DNA of 64,000 nt from Verrucomicrobiota bacterium (GTDB lineage Bacteria > Verrucomicrobiota > Verrucomicrobiia > Opitutales > Opitutaceae). A program made the position numbers and the translations under genes. Position 1 is the first letter of the stretch; each line of letters starts with the position of its first letter. Below are positions 20,662-29,475 of the stretch, piece after piece. The DNA lies in NCBI GenBank assembly GCA_023386835.1, contig JAEWIY010000076.1, positions 1 through 64,000 of the forward strand, written 5' to 3'. The notes beneath the pieces are model-generated. The model saw only the letters and a program-made list of their open reading frames with translations, did no database searches and was not told the DNA's origin.

Positions 20662-21648
20662 ATGCCTGCTGTCCCTTTTTGCCGCGTCACCCTGCTCCTC
20701 ACCCTCGCGTTGATGGGGGCGAAGGGCTGCGACCGACGATCAGGCGAAACGCCGCTCGTCCTCTCGGGCAACATCGAGGTGACGGATGCGCAACTCGGCT
20801 TCAAAGTACCCGGTCGGATCGCGGAGCGGCGCGTCAGCGAAGGCGATCAGGTTGCCATCGGTGACGTGCTCGCCCGGCTGGAGCCGGAGGAGCAGCGCGA
20901 GGAACTCGCCCTGCGCCGTGCCGAACTCGCGGCCGCGGAGGCGGTACTGGCGGAACTGTTGGCTGGCTCACGCGAACAGGAGATCGCGGCGGCGGCGGCC
21001 GCACTCGCGCGCGCAGAAGCAGAACGGGAGCGCGCGCAGGTTGACTTGCGTCGGCAGGAGGAACTCGCGTCACAGCAGGTCATTTCGCAGCGCGACCTGG
21101 AGTTGGTCCAGACCGAGGCCCGGGTCGCAGAGGCCCAGGCCCGTGTGGCCGCGGAGCAATGGCAGCTCCTGCGCGCAGGGCCGCGTCCGGAGGTGATCGA
21201 GCAGGCCCGTGCCCGGACCGCGCAAGCTCGCGCCGGCGTGGCGTTGGCGGAAGCCCGACTAGGCTACACTGAACTGATGAGTTCGCTCGATGGGGTCGTG
21301 CTCGCGCACCACGCGGAGCCCGGCGAAATCGTCGCGGCTGGCACGCCGGTGGTCACTGTCGGCGACCTCGCTCGGCCATGGGTTCGCACCTTTGTGAACC
21401 AAGTGGATTTGGGCCATCTGCGGCACGGCCAATCCGTCGACATCCGCATCGACACCTTCCCGGACCGCGTCTTCACGGGCACGATTGGGTTCATCGCCGC
21501 GGAAGCCGAGTTCACCCCGAAGTCCGTTCAAACCGAGAAGGAACGCGTCCGATTGGTGTATCGCCTCAAGGTCTACGTCGACAACCCGGAGGGCCTGCTG
21601 AAGCCTGGCATGCCGGCCGACGTGATCGTTCCCCGTCCGACGGAATAA
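20662..21648 (+). CDS. HlyD/YbhG-like periplasmic adaptor protein
   Basis: The 328-residue membrane-fusion protein has an N-terminal hydrophobic signal (TLLLTLALMGAKGC, a poor lipobox). Then come a half biotinyl-lipoyl domain (VPGRIAERRVSEGDQVAIGD), a long alanine/glutamate/arginine-rich coiled coil (about 85-200) and a beta-barrel. The tail FTPKSVQTEKERVRLVYRLKVYV is typical of YbhG. It would bridge the ABC permeases to an outer-membrane channel, and no TolC-like gene lies in this window. It is the second gene of the operon, 19 bases before the first ATPase gene. Confidence 0.88.
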   Translation: MPAVPFCRVTLLLTLALMGAKGCDRRSGETPLVLSGNIEVTDAQLGFKVPGRIAERRVSEGDQVAIGDVLARLEPEEQREELALRRAELAAAEAVLAELLAGSREQEIAAAAAALARAEAERERAQVDLRRQEELASQQVISQRDLELVQTEARVAEAQARVAAEQWQLLRAGPRPEVIEQARARTAQARAGVALAEARLGYTELMSSLDGVVLAHHAEPGEIVAAGTPVVTVGDLARPWVRTFVNQVDLGHLRHGQSVDIRIDTFPDRVFTGTIGFIAAEAEFTPKSVQTEKERVRLVYRLKVYVDNPEGLLKPGMPADVIVPRPTE

Positions 21649-21667
21649 AGCCGCCCCGCGCGCCACC

Positions 21668-22612
21668 ATGGCTGCGATCGTCACGCACGCTCTGCGACGC
21701 ACTTTCGGCAGCACGATCGCCGTGGAGGCGCTCGAGCTCTCGGTTGAACCGGGAGAGATTCACGGGTTGGTGGGGCCGGACGGGAGCGGAAAGACCACCA
21801 CGCTGCGCATGCTCGCCGGCATCCTGCCTCCCACCGCCGGGCAGGTGAACGTCGCGGCGTGCGACGTTGTCCGCACGCCCGAAGCCGTGAAGCAGAAAAT
21901 TGGATACATGAGCCAGCGCTTCGGCCTTTACCCGGACCTGACGGTGCGCGAAAACCTGTCGTTCTACGCCGACATCCAAGGCGTGCCCCGCCACGGGCGC
22001 GGGCCGCTCTTCTCGCGTTTGCTCGGCTTCAGCCAGTTGACGCCATTCAGCGATCGGCGAGCCGGCCGGTTGTCAGGTGGCATGAAACAAAAGCTCGGCC
22101 TGGCGTGCGCACTCGTGCACACGCCACAGGTCCTGTTGTTGGATGAGCCCACCAACGGCGTGGATCCAGTGTCGCGCCGCGATTTCTGGGTGATCCTGCG
22201 TGAGTTGCGGCGCGATGGCGTCACGATTCTGGTTTCCACTTCGTATCTGGACGAAGCCGAGCGCTGCGATCGCGTGAGCCTGCTCCACCAGGGACGCCGG
22301 ATGGCCCATGGCACACCGGCGGAGATCAAGGCGCTTTTACCCGGCCGGCTGCTCGAGGTCCGAACCGACGCGCCACGCCGACTGGCGGGTCGTCTGCGAG
22401 AACAGTGGCCCAAGGCATCCGTGGGCTTGTTCGGAGAACGTGTGCACATCACCGGAGGGCCGGACGATGCTGAGACGCTCATCCGACGGTGGGCGCAGGA
22501 AGCCGGGTGGACGGTGCGTGCCGTCGAGGGGATCGCGCCGTCGCTCGAAGACGTTTTTCTGGTCCTGCTTGGTCAACCCGCCGCACCACCCGCCAACGGA
22601 GCCACCAGATGA
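21668..22612 (+). CDS. ABC exporter ATPase, equivalent to the YbhF N-terminal half
   Basis: The 314-residue ATPase has Walker A GPDGSGKT (36-43), signature LSGGMKQKLG and Walker B LLLDEPTNGVDP. In E. coli YbhF both nucleotide-binding domains are fused in one chain. Here this gene and the next encode them separately, joined by a four-base ATGA overlap. The D in the P-loop (GPDGSGKT) is characteristic of the first YbhF domain. After the core (about 225-300) a short C-terminal domain follows. Confidence 0.88.
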   Translation: MAAIVTHALRRTFGSTIAVEALELSVEPGEIHGLVGPDGSGKTTTLRMLAGILPPTAGQVNVAACDVVRTPEAVKQKIGYMSQRFGLYPDLTVRENLSFYADIQGVPRHGRGPLFSRLLGFSQLTPFSDRRAGRLSGGMKQKLGLACALVHTPQVLLLDEPTNGVDPVSRRDFWVILRELRRDGVTILVSTSYLDEAERCDRVSLLHQGRRMAHGTPAEIKALLPGRLLEVRTDAPRRLAGRLREQWPKASVGLFGERVHITGGPDDAETLIRRWAQEAGWTVRAVEGIAPSLEDVFLVLLGQPAAPPANGATR

Positions 22613-23586
22613 CAACGACGGCGGAATCGGATCGCACCGCGATTGAGGTGCGAGGTTTGGAAAAGCGGTTTGGTGCTTTTACCGCCGTGGCAGGCCTGAC
22701 GTTCTCCGTGCGCCGTGGAGAAGTGTTCGGTTTGCTCGGCCCGAACGGAGCCGGGAAATCGACCACGATCCGGATGCTCTGCGGCCTGCTGCGACCAAGC
22801 GGTGGCAGCGGACGCGTGGCAGGCTTCGACATCGTCCGCGAAACGGAGCGGATCAAGACCCGCATCGGCTACATGAGCCAGCGGTTTTCGCTCTACGACG
22901 AGCTGACAGTGGAGGAGAACCTCGACTTCTACGCCGGCATTTACCGCGTCCCGCGGAGCGAACGCGGAGCACGCAAGGAATGGGCTCTTGAGATGGCCGA
23001 CCTGAAGGAACGGCGCCGCACCCGTACGAGCGAACTCGCCGGTGGCTGGAAACAGCGCCTCGCGCTTGGTTGCGCGGTCCTTCACCAGCCCTCGATCCTA
23101 TTTCTCGACGAACCCACCTCCGGCGTGGATCCGCTGAGCCGGCGCCGGTTTTGGGACCTGATCTACACCCTGGCGGAATCGGGGGTCACGATTCTCGTGA
23201 CCACCCACTACATGGAGGAAGCGGAGTACTGCGACCGCGTCGGCATCGTCTTTCGGGGCCAGCTCATCGCACTCGATTCACCGCGTGCGTTGCAACACCG
23301 CCACCAGGCGGGGCGACTCTACAACGTCCGATGCAACGCGCCGGCCGCCGCCGCAGCCGCGCTGGAAACGGATCCGGCAGTCAGCGCCGTCCGGATGCGC
23401 GGTGACACGCTGGAGCTCACATTGCGGGAGCGTGGTGACGAGCATGTGGTCAAGAAACGGGTGGAGCGCGCCGGCTGTGCGGTGCGGAGTATCGAACCGG
23501 CGATGCCGTCGCTGGAGGAGGTATTCGTTTCGCTGATCGAGGCACATGATCAAGCGGATCAACAAACCAGGGTGGTGAAGCCATGA
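22609..23586 (+). CDS. ABC exporter ATPase, equivalent to the YbhF C-terminal half
   Basis: The 325-residue ATPase starts at the ATG overlapping the previous stop (ATGA). Walker A is GPNGAGKS (44-51), Walker B is LFLDEPTSGVDP and the H-loop is TTHYMEEAEYCD. The signature motif is LAGGWKQ, a YbhF-type departure from LSGGQ. It would pair with the upstream ATPase on the two dissimilar permeases. It overlaps the first permease gene by four bases, so stoichiometric expression is likely. Confidence 0.88.
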   Translation: MTTTAESDRTAIEVRGLEKRFGAFTAVAGLTFSVRRGEVFGLLGPNGAGKSTTIRMLCGLLRPSGGSGRVAGFDIVRETERIKTRIGYMSQRFSLYDELTVEENLDFYAGIYRVPRSERGARKEWALEMADLKERRRTRTSELAGGWKQRLALGCAVLHQPSILFLDEPTSGVDPLSRRRFWDLIYTLAESGVTILVTTHYMEEAEYCDRVGIVFRGQLIALDSPRALQHRHQAGRLYNVRCNAPAAAAAALETDPAVSAVRMRGDTLELTLRERGDEHVVKKRVERAGCAVRSIEPAMPSLEEVFVSLIEAHDQADQQTRVVKP

Positions 23587-24716
23587 ACCTGCGACGCTTG
23601 ACCGCTATCGCGCGGAAAGAGGCGCTGCACATCCGCCGCGACCCGCGCAGCCTGGGTTTGGCCATCGGCATTCCGCTGATGATGATCGTGCTGTTTGGAT
23701 ACGCCCTGACGCTCGATGTGGACCGCGTTCCGCTGGTCATCTGGGACCAAGGCAACACCCCGCTCAGTCGGGAGTTCGCGTCCCACCTCACGGGATCCCG
23801 CTACTTTGACCTCCGAGGTCAGCTGTCCAACGAGAGAGAACTGATGGACGCGATCGACCGGCGGACGGCACTCGCTGCTGTCGTGCTCCCGCCGGACTTC
23901 GCCGACCAGCTCGGAGCGGGCCGGACTGCGCCGGTGCAGGTCGTGCTCGACGGCTCGGACTCGAACACTGCCGCGATCGTACTCGGTTACGTGCAGTCCA
24001 TCACCGCCGCATTCAACACGGCCATTGTGGTTGATCAACAACTACGCGCGGGCGTATCGCCACCAAAACCCGGGTTCGAACTGCGGCCGCGCGTCTGGTT
24101 TAACGCTGATCTCGAGTCGAAGAACTTCATCATCCCAGGCCTGATCGCAGTGATCCTCGGCCTCATCGCTGCCCTGCTGACCTCGCTCACCGTCGCAGGC
24201 GAATGGGAACGCGGCACGATGGAGCAGTTGATCGCCACGCCCGTGACGGCGTCTGAACTGATTCTCGGCAAGTTGCTGCCCTATCTGGTGATTGGCCTGT
24301 TCGACGTCCTGCTCGCGGTCGTCATGGCGGTGGAGCTCTTTGACGTTCCCCTGCGGGGCAGTGTGGTCCTGCTCTTCAGCATGGCCGCCGTGTTCCTCGT
24401 CGGCACCCTCGCCCAGGGCATTCTGATCAGCACGCTGGCGCGACAGCAGTTGCTGGCGAGTCAGCTCGCCATGGTGTCCACGTTTCTGCCGGCCTTCCTG
24501 CTCTCCGGCTTTATGTTCGCGATCGAGAACATGCCGGCCCCGGTCCAGGCGATCACCTACATCGTGCCGGCTCGTTACTTCGTGGCCCTCGTCAAAGGGA
24601 TCTATCTACGCGGCGTTGGTTTGGAGACACTTTGGAGTGATGCCGTCTTCCTCATCATTTTCGCCATCATCGTGACAACCTTGGCCATTCGCGCATTCCG
24701 GAAACGCATCCTCTGA
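23583..24716 (+). CDS. ABC-2 type permease, YbhS-like
   Basis: The 377-residue permease has one N-terminal helix (about 20-42, SLGLAIGIPLMMIVLFGYAL), a large external domain (about 45-180, with VLDGSDSNTAAIVLGYVQ) and five C-terminal helices (about 180-370). This is the ABC2_membrane_3 layout of drug exporters. It overlaps the ATPase gene by ATGA and is followed two bases later by its paralogue. Together they form the membrane part of the YbhFSR-like pump. Confidence 0.88.
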   Translation: MNLRRLTAIARKEALHIRRDPRSLGLAIGIPLMMIVLFGYALTLDVDRVPLVIWDQGNTPLSREFASHLTGSRYFDLRGQLSNERELMDAIDRRTALAAVVLPPDFADQLGAGRTAPVQVVLDGSDSNTAAIVLGYVQSITAAFNTAIVVDQQLRAGVSPPKPGFELRPRVWFNADLESKNFIIPGLIAVILGLIAALLTSLTVAGEWERGTMEQLIATPVTASELILGKLLPYLVIGLFDVLLAVVMAVELFDVPLRGSVVLLFSMAAVFLVGTLAQGILISTLARQQLLASQLAMVSTFLPAFLLSGFMFAIENMPAPVQAITYIVPARYFVALVKGIYLRGVGLETLWSDAVFLIIFAIIVTTLAIRAFRKRIL

Positions 24717-24718
24717 CC

Positions 24719-25846
24719 ATGTGGGAACGGATCCTCGCACTGCTTCGCAAAGAGTTCCGCTCGGTCTTTCGGGACCCGCGCATGCGGCTGGTGATCTTTG
24801 GCGTGCCGGTGCTGCAGACGTTGATTTTTGGATACGCGGTGACGATGGATGTTCGGCACGTCCGGCTGGCCGTCGTGGACCACGACCAGACGCCCGCCAG
24901 CCGTGAGTTGATCGCGGCGTTTACGGGTTCGGACTATTTTGATGCCGTGCTCGAGACGCCCCGGTTTGAAGAGGCTCAACAAGGGATGGATGCCGCACGC
25001 GCCGCGGCGATCCTCCAGATCAACGCCGGCTTTGCTGATGCCCTGCGGGGACGGCGGCCGGTTGCGGTCCAGCTGATTGTCGACGGGTCCGACTCCAACA
25101 CGGCGCGGCTGGTGCTCAACTACAGCGCGGTGATCGCGCAAGGTTACAGTCGTGAGCTCCTGCTGCAGGCCACCGAACGGGCAGGCGGACGCGTCGTCGC
25201 CGGACAGGTCGATCTGCGCCCACGCGCGTGGTTCAATCCCAACTTGGAAAGCCGCCACTACTTCGTCCCCGGAGTGATGGCAGTACTGGTGATGTTGATC
25301 AGCCTGATGCTGACCAGCATGGCGATCGTACGGGAGAAAGAGGCCGGCACGATCGAGCAAGTCATGGTGACGCCAATACGCCCCATCGAGTTCATCCTGG
25401 GGAAATTCGCGCCGTTCGTCGTGATTGGTTTCGCCGACGTGGTGCTCGTCACGCTGGTCGGCGTGTTCTGGTTCGGCGTGCCAATCCGCGGGAGCTTCCT
25501 CTTCCTTCTGCTGGGGTCCGGTTGTTTCCTCCTCAGCACGCTCGGAATCGGGCTCTTCATCTCAACAGTCAGCGAGACGCAGCAGCAGGCCATGATGACC
25601 ACGTTCTTCATTTTCTATCCGGCCATGCTGCTGTCGGGCTTCATCTATCCGATCTCCAACATGCCGGAAGCGATCCAGTGGCTCACGCTGCTGGATCCGC
25701 TCCGTTACTACCTCGTGATCATCCGCGGGGTTTTTCTCAAAGGAGTCGGGTTCGATGTCCTCTGGCCGCAGCTCGCCGGACTGGTAGCCCTCGGCACCTT
25801 CTTCATGGCCTTCGCGGTCCGCCGGTTCCGAAAAGCTCAGGTCTAG
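24719..25846 (+). CDS. ABC-2 type permease, YbhR-like
   Basis: This 375-residue paralogue of the preceding permease has the same layout: N-terminal helix, external domain with VDGSDSNTARLVLNYSAV, then helices containing VPGVMAVLVMLISLMLTSMA. It is the last gene of the operon; no terminator with a clear U-tract follows in the 149 bases before the chemoreceptor gene. Close similarity to its neighbour shows origin by tandem duplication, as in E. coli ybhS/ybhR. Confidence 0.88.
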   Translation: MWERILALLRKEFRSVFRDPRMRLVIFGVPVLQTLIFGYAVTMDVRHVRLAVVDHDQTPASRELIAAFTGSDYFDAVLETPRFEEAQQGMDAARAAAILQINAGFADALRGRRPVAVQLIVDGSDSNTARLVLNYSAVIAQGYSRELLLQATERAGGRVVAGQVDLRPRAWFNPNLESRHYFVPGVMAVLVMLISLMLTSMAIVREKEAGTIEQVMVTPIRPIEFILGKFAPFVVIGFADVVLVTLVGVFWFGVPIRGSFLFLLLGSGCFLLSTLGIGLFISTVSETQQQAMMTTFFIFYPAMLLSGFIYPISNMPEAIQWLTLLDPLRYYLVIIRGVFLKGVGFDVLWPQLAGLVALGTFFMAFAVRRFRKAQV

Positions 25847-25995
25847 GAAGCATGCGCCGGCGTCCCGGGGGAAAGCCCTCAGGCGGGCGGCAACTCACTA
25901 CGCCGGGCGGGCAAACATTCCCTAACGTTATCGCAAGATAAGCGCAGGTTGGCCGACCGCTTGGCCGATCTAGGAGTGTATTTCAGAAACTCTAG

Positions 25996-27630
25996 ATGAA
26001 GACTACGCTTACGCTGGGCGCACGGCTGGCCGTGCTGGTCGCTTTGTTGGGATCGTTCCTGATCGCCAGCACCGTGCTGACTCAAGTTGCGATCCGTCGC
26101 ACGGACGGTCGCTATAGTGAACTGCTGGATACAACCTCGAAGCGGCTGAACGTCCTGCAGAACATCGCGCTGGATCTGGTCGACCAGCGTGGAGCCGTGT
26201 TCGAGGCGTTCTACACCCAGGACACCGCTGTGGCGGCTTCGAATCACGAGCGCTTCAAGAAAGCCGGTGCCCGGATCACCGAACACTACGCGGAGATCGA
26301 CGCGTTGCCGGTGGAACCGCGCCTGGAGGCGCTGCGCCGCGGCGTTGAACAGGCCCGTGGACCGTTTCAGGCCGCGAGCCAGCACCTTTTTGAAACTTTG
26401 AAACAGGGCGATCACACCGCCGCCGAGAACATTCTCGTGACCGAGTTCCGTCCGGCGATCACCACCTACATCGAGGCCCAGACTCATCTGGCGGAGCAAA
26501 CGGAAGTCGTCGGCAACGACCTGAGTGAGGCCACCTCGGCCGCGAGCGAAACCTTCGCCTTCTGGAGTCTGATCATCGGGGTGGCCGCGTGCGCCATCGG
26601 GGCGTGTGTCGGCGTGCTGATCGCGCGCAATCTCGTGCGCCTGGTCAAAAACCTGGCCGGGCAACTGTCCGCCGCGGCGGATCAGACGGCCAGTGCGTCG
26701 AGTCAGGTCGCCGCGTCCAGCCAGTCGCTGGCCAACGGCGCGAGCGAACAGGCCGCCGGCATCGAAGAAGTCAGCGCGACCATCGAGCAGACAGCCGGGC
26801 TTTCGCGCCAGAATTCAGAGAACGCGGAGCGGGCGCGACAGCTTTCGCAGGCCGCACGGGAAATCACCGAGACCGGCGCGCAGCAGATGCGCGACCTGAA
26901 CGTGGCGATGGAGGCGATCAAGGGCGCCGGCAGCGACATTTCGCGGATCATCAAGACCATCGACGAGATCGCCTTTCAGACGAACATCCTCGCGCTGAAC
27001 GCCGCGGTGGAAGCGGCCCGCGCGGGTGAGTACGGCGCCGGGTTTGCCGTCGTGGCCGATGAGGTGCGCAACCTCGCCCAGCGTGCGGCCCAGGCCGCCC
27101 GCGAGACCGCGGAACTGATCGAGAACTCCGTGACCAAGAGCGATCAGGGCGGCGAGCTGACCAAGCAGGTCGGCCACAGCCTCGACAACATCCTCCAGCA
27201 GATCCGCGAAGTGGATACACTGGTGGCGCAGATCGCAACGGCCTCCAAGGAGCAGTCGACCGGCGTGACGCAGGTCAACGTGGCGATGTCGCAATTCGAC
27301 AAGACCACGCAGGGCGCGGCCGCTCACGCGGAAGAAACCGCCAGCGCCGCCGAGGAACTCTCCGCCCAAGCGGTCGAGTTGCAGGCGATCTCCGGCCGCC
27401 TCAGCGCACTGGTCTCGAAGAAGGCAATCACTCCCTCCGCTGCCGCCACCACCCGCGCCCCCGCCACGTTTGTGCCGGCCGCGACGCCCGTGTCCGTGCA
27501 GCCGACGCGGCCGGTCCGGACGCGCGTCGAGCGGGCGTCCGAGGCGCCGCTACACTTCAAGCCCGCCCCGTACAGCCCCGCGCTCGACCGCGAGCGCAAT
27601 GGGGTTGAACTGACGGTGAACGGTCGTTGA
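25996..27630 (+). CDS. Methyl-accepting chemotaxis protein without a HAMP domain
   Basis: The 544-residue receptor has a first membrane helix (about 9-30), a four-helix-bundle type periplasmic domain (about 31-187) and a second helix (about 188-211). The cytoplasmic coiled-coil signalling domain has its tip at [20 protein letters not shown] and [17 protein letters not shown]. The second helix runs directly into the coiled coil ([20 protein letters not shown]): the roughly 50-residue HAMP module is missing. The tail (about 475-544) is a proline/alanine/valine-rich linker without an NWETF-type CheR tether. No che genes are nearby, so it serves an array encoded elsewhere. The Shine-Dalgarno site is weak. 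Confidence 0.92.
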   Translation: MKTTLTLGARLAVLVALLGSFLIASTVLTQVAIRRTDGRYSELLDTTSKRLNVLQNIALDLVDQRGAVFEAFYTQDTAVAASNHERFKKAGARITEHYAEIDALPVEPRLEALRRGVEQARGPFQAASQHLFETLKQGDHTAAENILVTEFRPAITTYIEAQTHLAEQTEVVGNDLSEATSAASETFAFWSLIIGVAACAIGACVGVLIARNLVRLVKNLAGQLSAAADQTASASSQVAASSQSLANGASEQAAGIEEVSATIEQTAGLSRQNSENAERARQLSQAAREITETGAQQMRDLNVAMEAIKGAGSDISRIIKTIDEIAFQTNILALNAAVEAARAGEYGAGFAVVADEVRNLAQRAAQAARETAELIENSVTKSDQGGELTKQVGHSLDNILQQIREVDTLVAQIATASKEQSTGVTQVNVAMSQFDKTTQGAAAHAEETASAAEELSAQAVELQAISGRLSALVSKKAITPSAAATTRAPATFVPAATPVSVQPTRPVRTRVERASEAPLHFKPAPYSPALDRERNGVELTVNGR

Positions 27631-27702
27631 GCCAGCCGCGTCCTCCCCATCCGGACGATGCGCAGACGCGCTGACCGGCCAAAGCTGGCTAAAACCCTGT
27701 AA

Positions 27703-27770
27703 GGCAGCGGCGGGCGCGGGAAATGGGCTTGCTGCCCATGCCCGGGTCGCCTGCCTCAACAGGAGGTGCG
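27703..27770 (+). promoter_or_regulatory. Leader hairpin followed by a perfect Shine-Dalgarno site
   Basis: An imperfect long stem-loop runs from GGCAG (27703-27707) to CTGCC (27751-27755), with a perfect apical stem ATGGGC-TTGCT-GCCCAT (27723-27739). Five bases later lies AGGAGG (27761-27766), four bases before an ATG. This is one of the few strong Shine-Dalgarno sites in the window and decides the start of the GH3-family gene. The hairpin could protect or occlude the site. No U-tract follows it, so it is not a terminator. Confidence 0.6.
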
Positions 27771-29336
27771 ATGCTGGTCCCACCGAAAAAGTTGGTCGCC
27801 TTCGGTGCCGCGGTCTTGGCCGCGCGGCAGCGGCATGCCTATCGCCGGACCGGAGTAGCCAGCCGCCAACAGGAGGGAACCCGGCGGCAACTGTTGCGCG
27901 AGTTGAGTCGCACGGCGTTCGGCCGTCATTACGGCCTTTCGCCTCACCTCACGTATCCAGAGTGGCAGCAGCGCGTGCCACCACGGCGCTACGAGAACTT
28001 CCTGCCCTTCATCGAGCGGATGCGACGCGGCGAAAGCGGCGTGCTCTGGCCTGGCGCCTGCCAGCTCTTCGCTTCAACCGCCGGCACCTGCGGGACCGTC
28101 AAACAACTGCCGGTCACTCCGGCCCTGCTGGACCATTTTCACCGGGCGTGTTTCCAAACGCTGCTGCACTACCATGGGCGGGTGGCGCAGTCCGGTGTGT
28201 TCCGTGGGCGGCATCTCGTCCTTGACGGCTGGCCGGTCCCGACCGCGGCCTTTGCCGACGATCCGGCGGCAGCACCCGTCAGCCGGATTCTGGCGCGCCA
28301 TCTGCCCGCGTGGGTGGAGAAGCACTACTACGAGTCGGTGCACGGCACCGTTGCTCCGACGGACGCAGAGGCCGGGGCGGTCTCAGGATCGCCGCTGAGC
28401 GAGGTGTGCGCCCTCGCCGGCCTACCCTCCAGCCTGCTGCGGTGGGCACAAACCGCCCCCGAGCCGGGCGACCGCAGTGACGCCCCCCCAACACTGCAAC
28501 ACCGGTGGCCCCAGCTCGAATGCGTCTTTCATGGCGGGCTGCCGCTTGGCCCCTACGCCGAGCAACTGCGGCAAGCCGCCGGACCGGGTGTCACGTTTCA
28601 TGAGGTCTTCGCTGCCACGGAGGCGTTTATCGCCACTCAGGAAGCAGAATCCGCCGCCGGCCTGCGCCTGCTGACCGACGCGGGTGTATTCTTCGAATTC
28701 ATACCGCTGCCGGACTTTGAAGCCGGGCGGCTCGACGCCCTGGGTCCCAAGGCGCTTCCGATCGGCGCGATCAAGGCCAACACGGACTACGTGCTCGTCC
28801 TCACAACCCCCGGCGGGTTGTGCCGGTACGTGCTTGGGGACATCGTGCGGTTCCTGTCGGTCGACCCGCCGCGGCTGGTGTACGTTGGGCGGACCGCCCT
28901 GCAGCTCAACGCCTTCGGCGAAGCCGTGCAGGAGAAGGACGTCACCGAAGCGCTGACGACGGTTTGCCAGCGTCACAACTGGCGGATCGTCAATTTCCAC
29001 GTCGCTCCGTACTTTGCCGCCCAGCCGGGCCGCGCCACGCGTGGATGCCACGAGTGGTGGATCGAACTGAAGCCGGGCACGGTGGAAACACCAACCGGCC
29101 CGGTGATCGTCCAGGAACTCGACCGGGAGCTGCGGCGCACCTGTGCCCGTTATGAAACCCGGCGCGCCCAAGGCATCGTGGACGCGCCGGTCGCGCGACT
29201 CGTCATGCCCGGCGTATTTGAGGAATGGATGCAGGCAACCAGCCGCGGCGGCGCGCAGCACAAGGTCCCGCGCTGCCGCAGCGACCGCGTGGTGGCCGAA
29301 GACCTGTGCCGGCTGGCGCCCTACTCTGCGCATTAA
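27771..29336 (+). CDS. GH3-family (auxin-responsive promoter type) acyl-adenylating protein
   Basis: The 521-residue protein belongs to the GH3 branch of adenylating enzymes, best known in plants for joining amino acids to hormones. Bacterial members are poorly characterised. Equivalents of the family motifs are present but divergent: STAGTCGTVKQLPVT for the P-loop-like motif, VFAATEAFIA for the second, and CRYVLGDIVRFL. GGAQHKVPRC near the C-terminus matches the conserved end. An upstream in-frame ATG at 27723 lies inside the leader hairpin; the AGGAGG four bases before 27771 makes that start much better. It stands alone, with no obvious partner, so substrates are unknown. Confidence 0.82.
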   Translation: MLVPPKKLVAFGAAVLAARQRHAYRRTGVASRQQEGTRRQLLRELSRTAFGRHYGLSPHLTYPEWQQRVPPRRYENFLPFIERMRRGESGVLWPGACQLFASTAGTCGTVKQLPVTPALLDHFHRACFQTLLHYHGRVAQSGVFRGRHLVLDGWPVPTAAFADDPAAAPVSRILARHLPAWVEKHYYESVHGTVAPTDAEAGAVSGSPLSEVCALAGLPSSLLRWAQTAPEPGDRSDAPPTLQHRWPQLECVFHGGLPLGPYAEQLRQAAGPGVTFHEVFAATEAFIATQEAESAAGLRLLTDAGVFFEFIPLPDFEAGRLDALGPKALPIGAIKANTDYVLVLTTPGGLCRYVLGDIVRFLSVDPPRLVYVGRTALQLNAFGEAVQEKDVTEALTTVCQRHNWRIVNFHVAPYFAAQPGRATRGCHEWWIELKPGTVETPTGPVIVQELDRELRRTCARYETRRAQGIVDAPVARLVMPGVFEEWMQATSRGGAQHKVPRCRSDRVVAEDLCRLAPYSAH

Positions 29337-29424
29337 CGCCCGCAAGTCCCTTCGTCCGCCCCCGCCGGGCTGGCCAATTTCGTCCAATCGTGTGCGAAAG
29401 CGGCCAACCGCGTCGCTCTTCACC

Positions 29425-29445
29425 GCGGTCGTTCGTGGCGACCGC
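29425..29445. repeat. Inverted repeat next to a sigma-54 promoter
   Basis: A perfect 7-bp dyad GCGGTCG-N7-CGACCGC ends four bases before the TTGGCACG element. No U-tract follows, so it is unlikely to be a terminator for the GH3 gene. It could be a protein-binding site controlling the adjacent promoter. Bases 29337-29424, between the GH3 stop and this repeat, show nothing I can identify. Confidence 0.4.
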
Positions 29446-29449
29446 AGCT

Positions 29450-29465
29450 TGGCACGGCCAGTGCT
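29450..29465 (+). promoter_or_regulatory. Candidate sigma-54 (-24/-12) promoter
   Basis: The sequence TTGGCACG-GCCA-GTGCT matches the RpoN consensus YTGGCACG-N4-TTGCW with one mismatch (G for the first T of TTGC). The GG and GC dinucleotides are separated by exactly ten bases (GG 29451-29452, GC 29463-29464). Transcription would begin near 29476 and run into a three-hairpin region ending in a terminator. Confidence 0.6.
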
Positions 29466-29475
29466 AAAATAGCTC

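Noticed and set aside
24060..24085. tRNA-like T-loop sequence (GGTTCGAA)
   Set aside because: It lies inside the permease coding frame and has no cloverleaf around it.
25939..25971. Possible flagellar sigma-28 promoter before the chemoreceptor (TAAG...GCCGATCT)
   Set aside because: The spacing between the two parts is about 17 bases rather than about 11, and the -10 differs from GCCGATAA.
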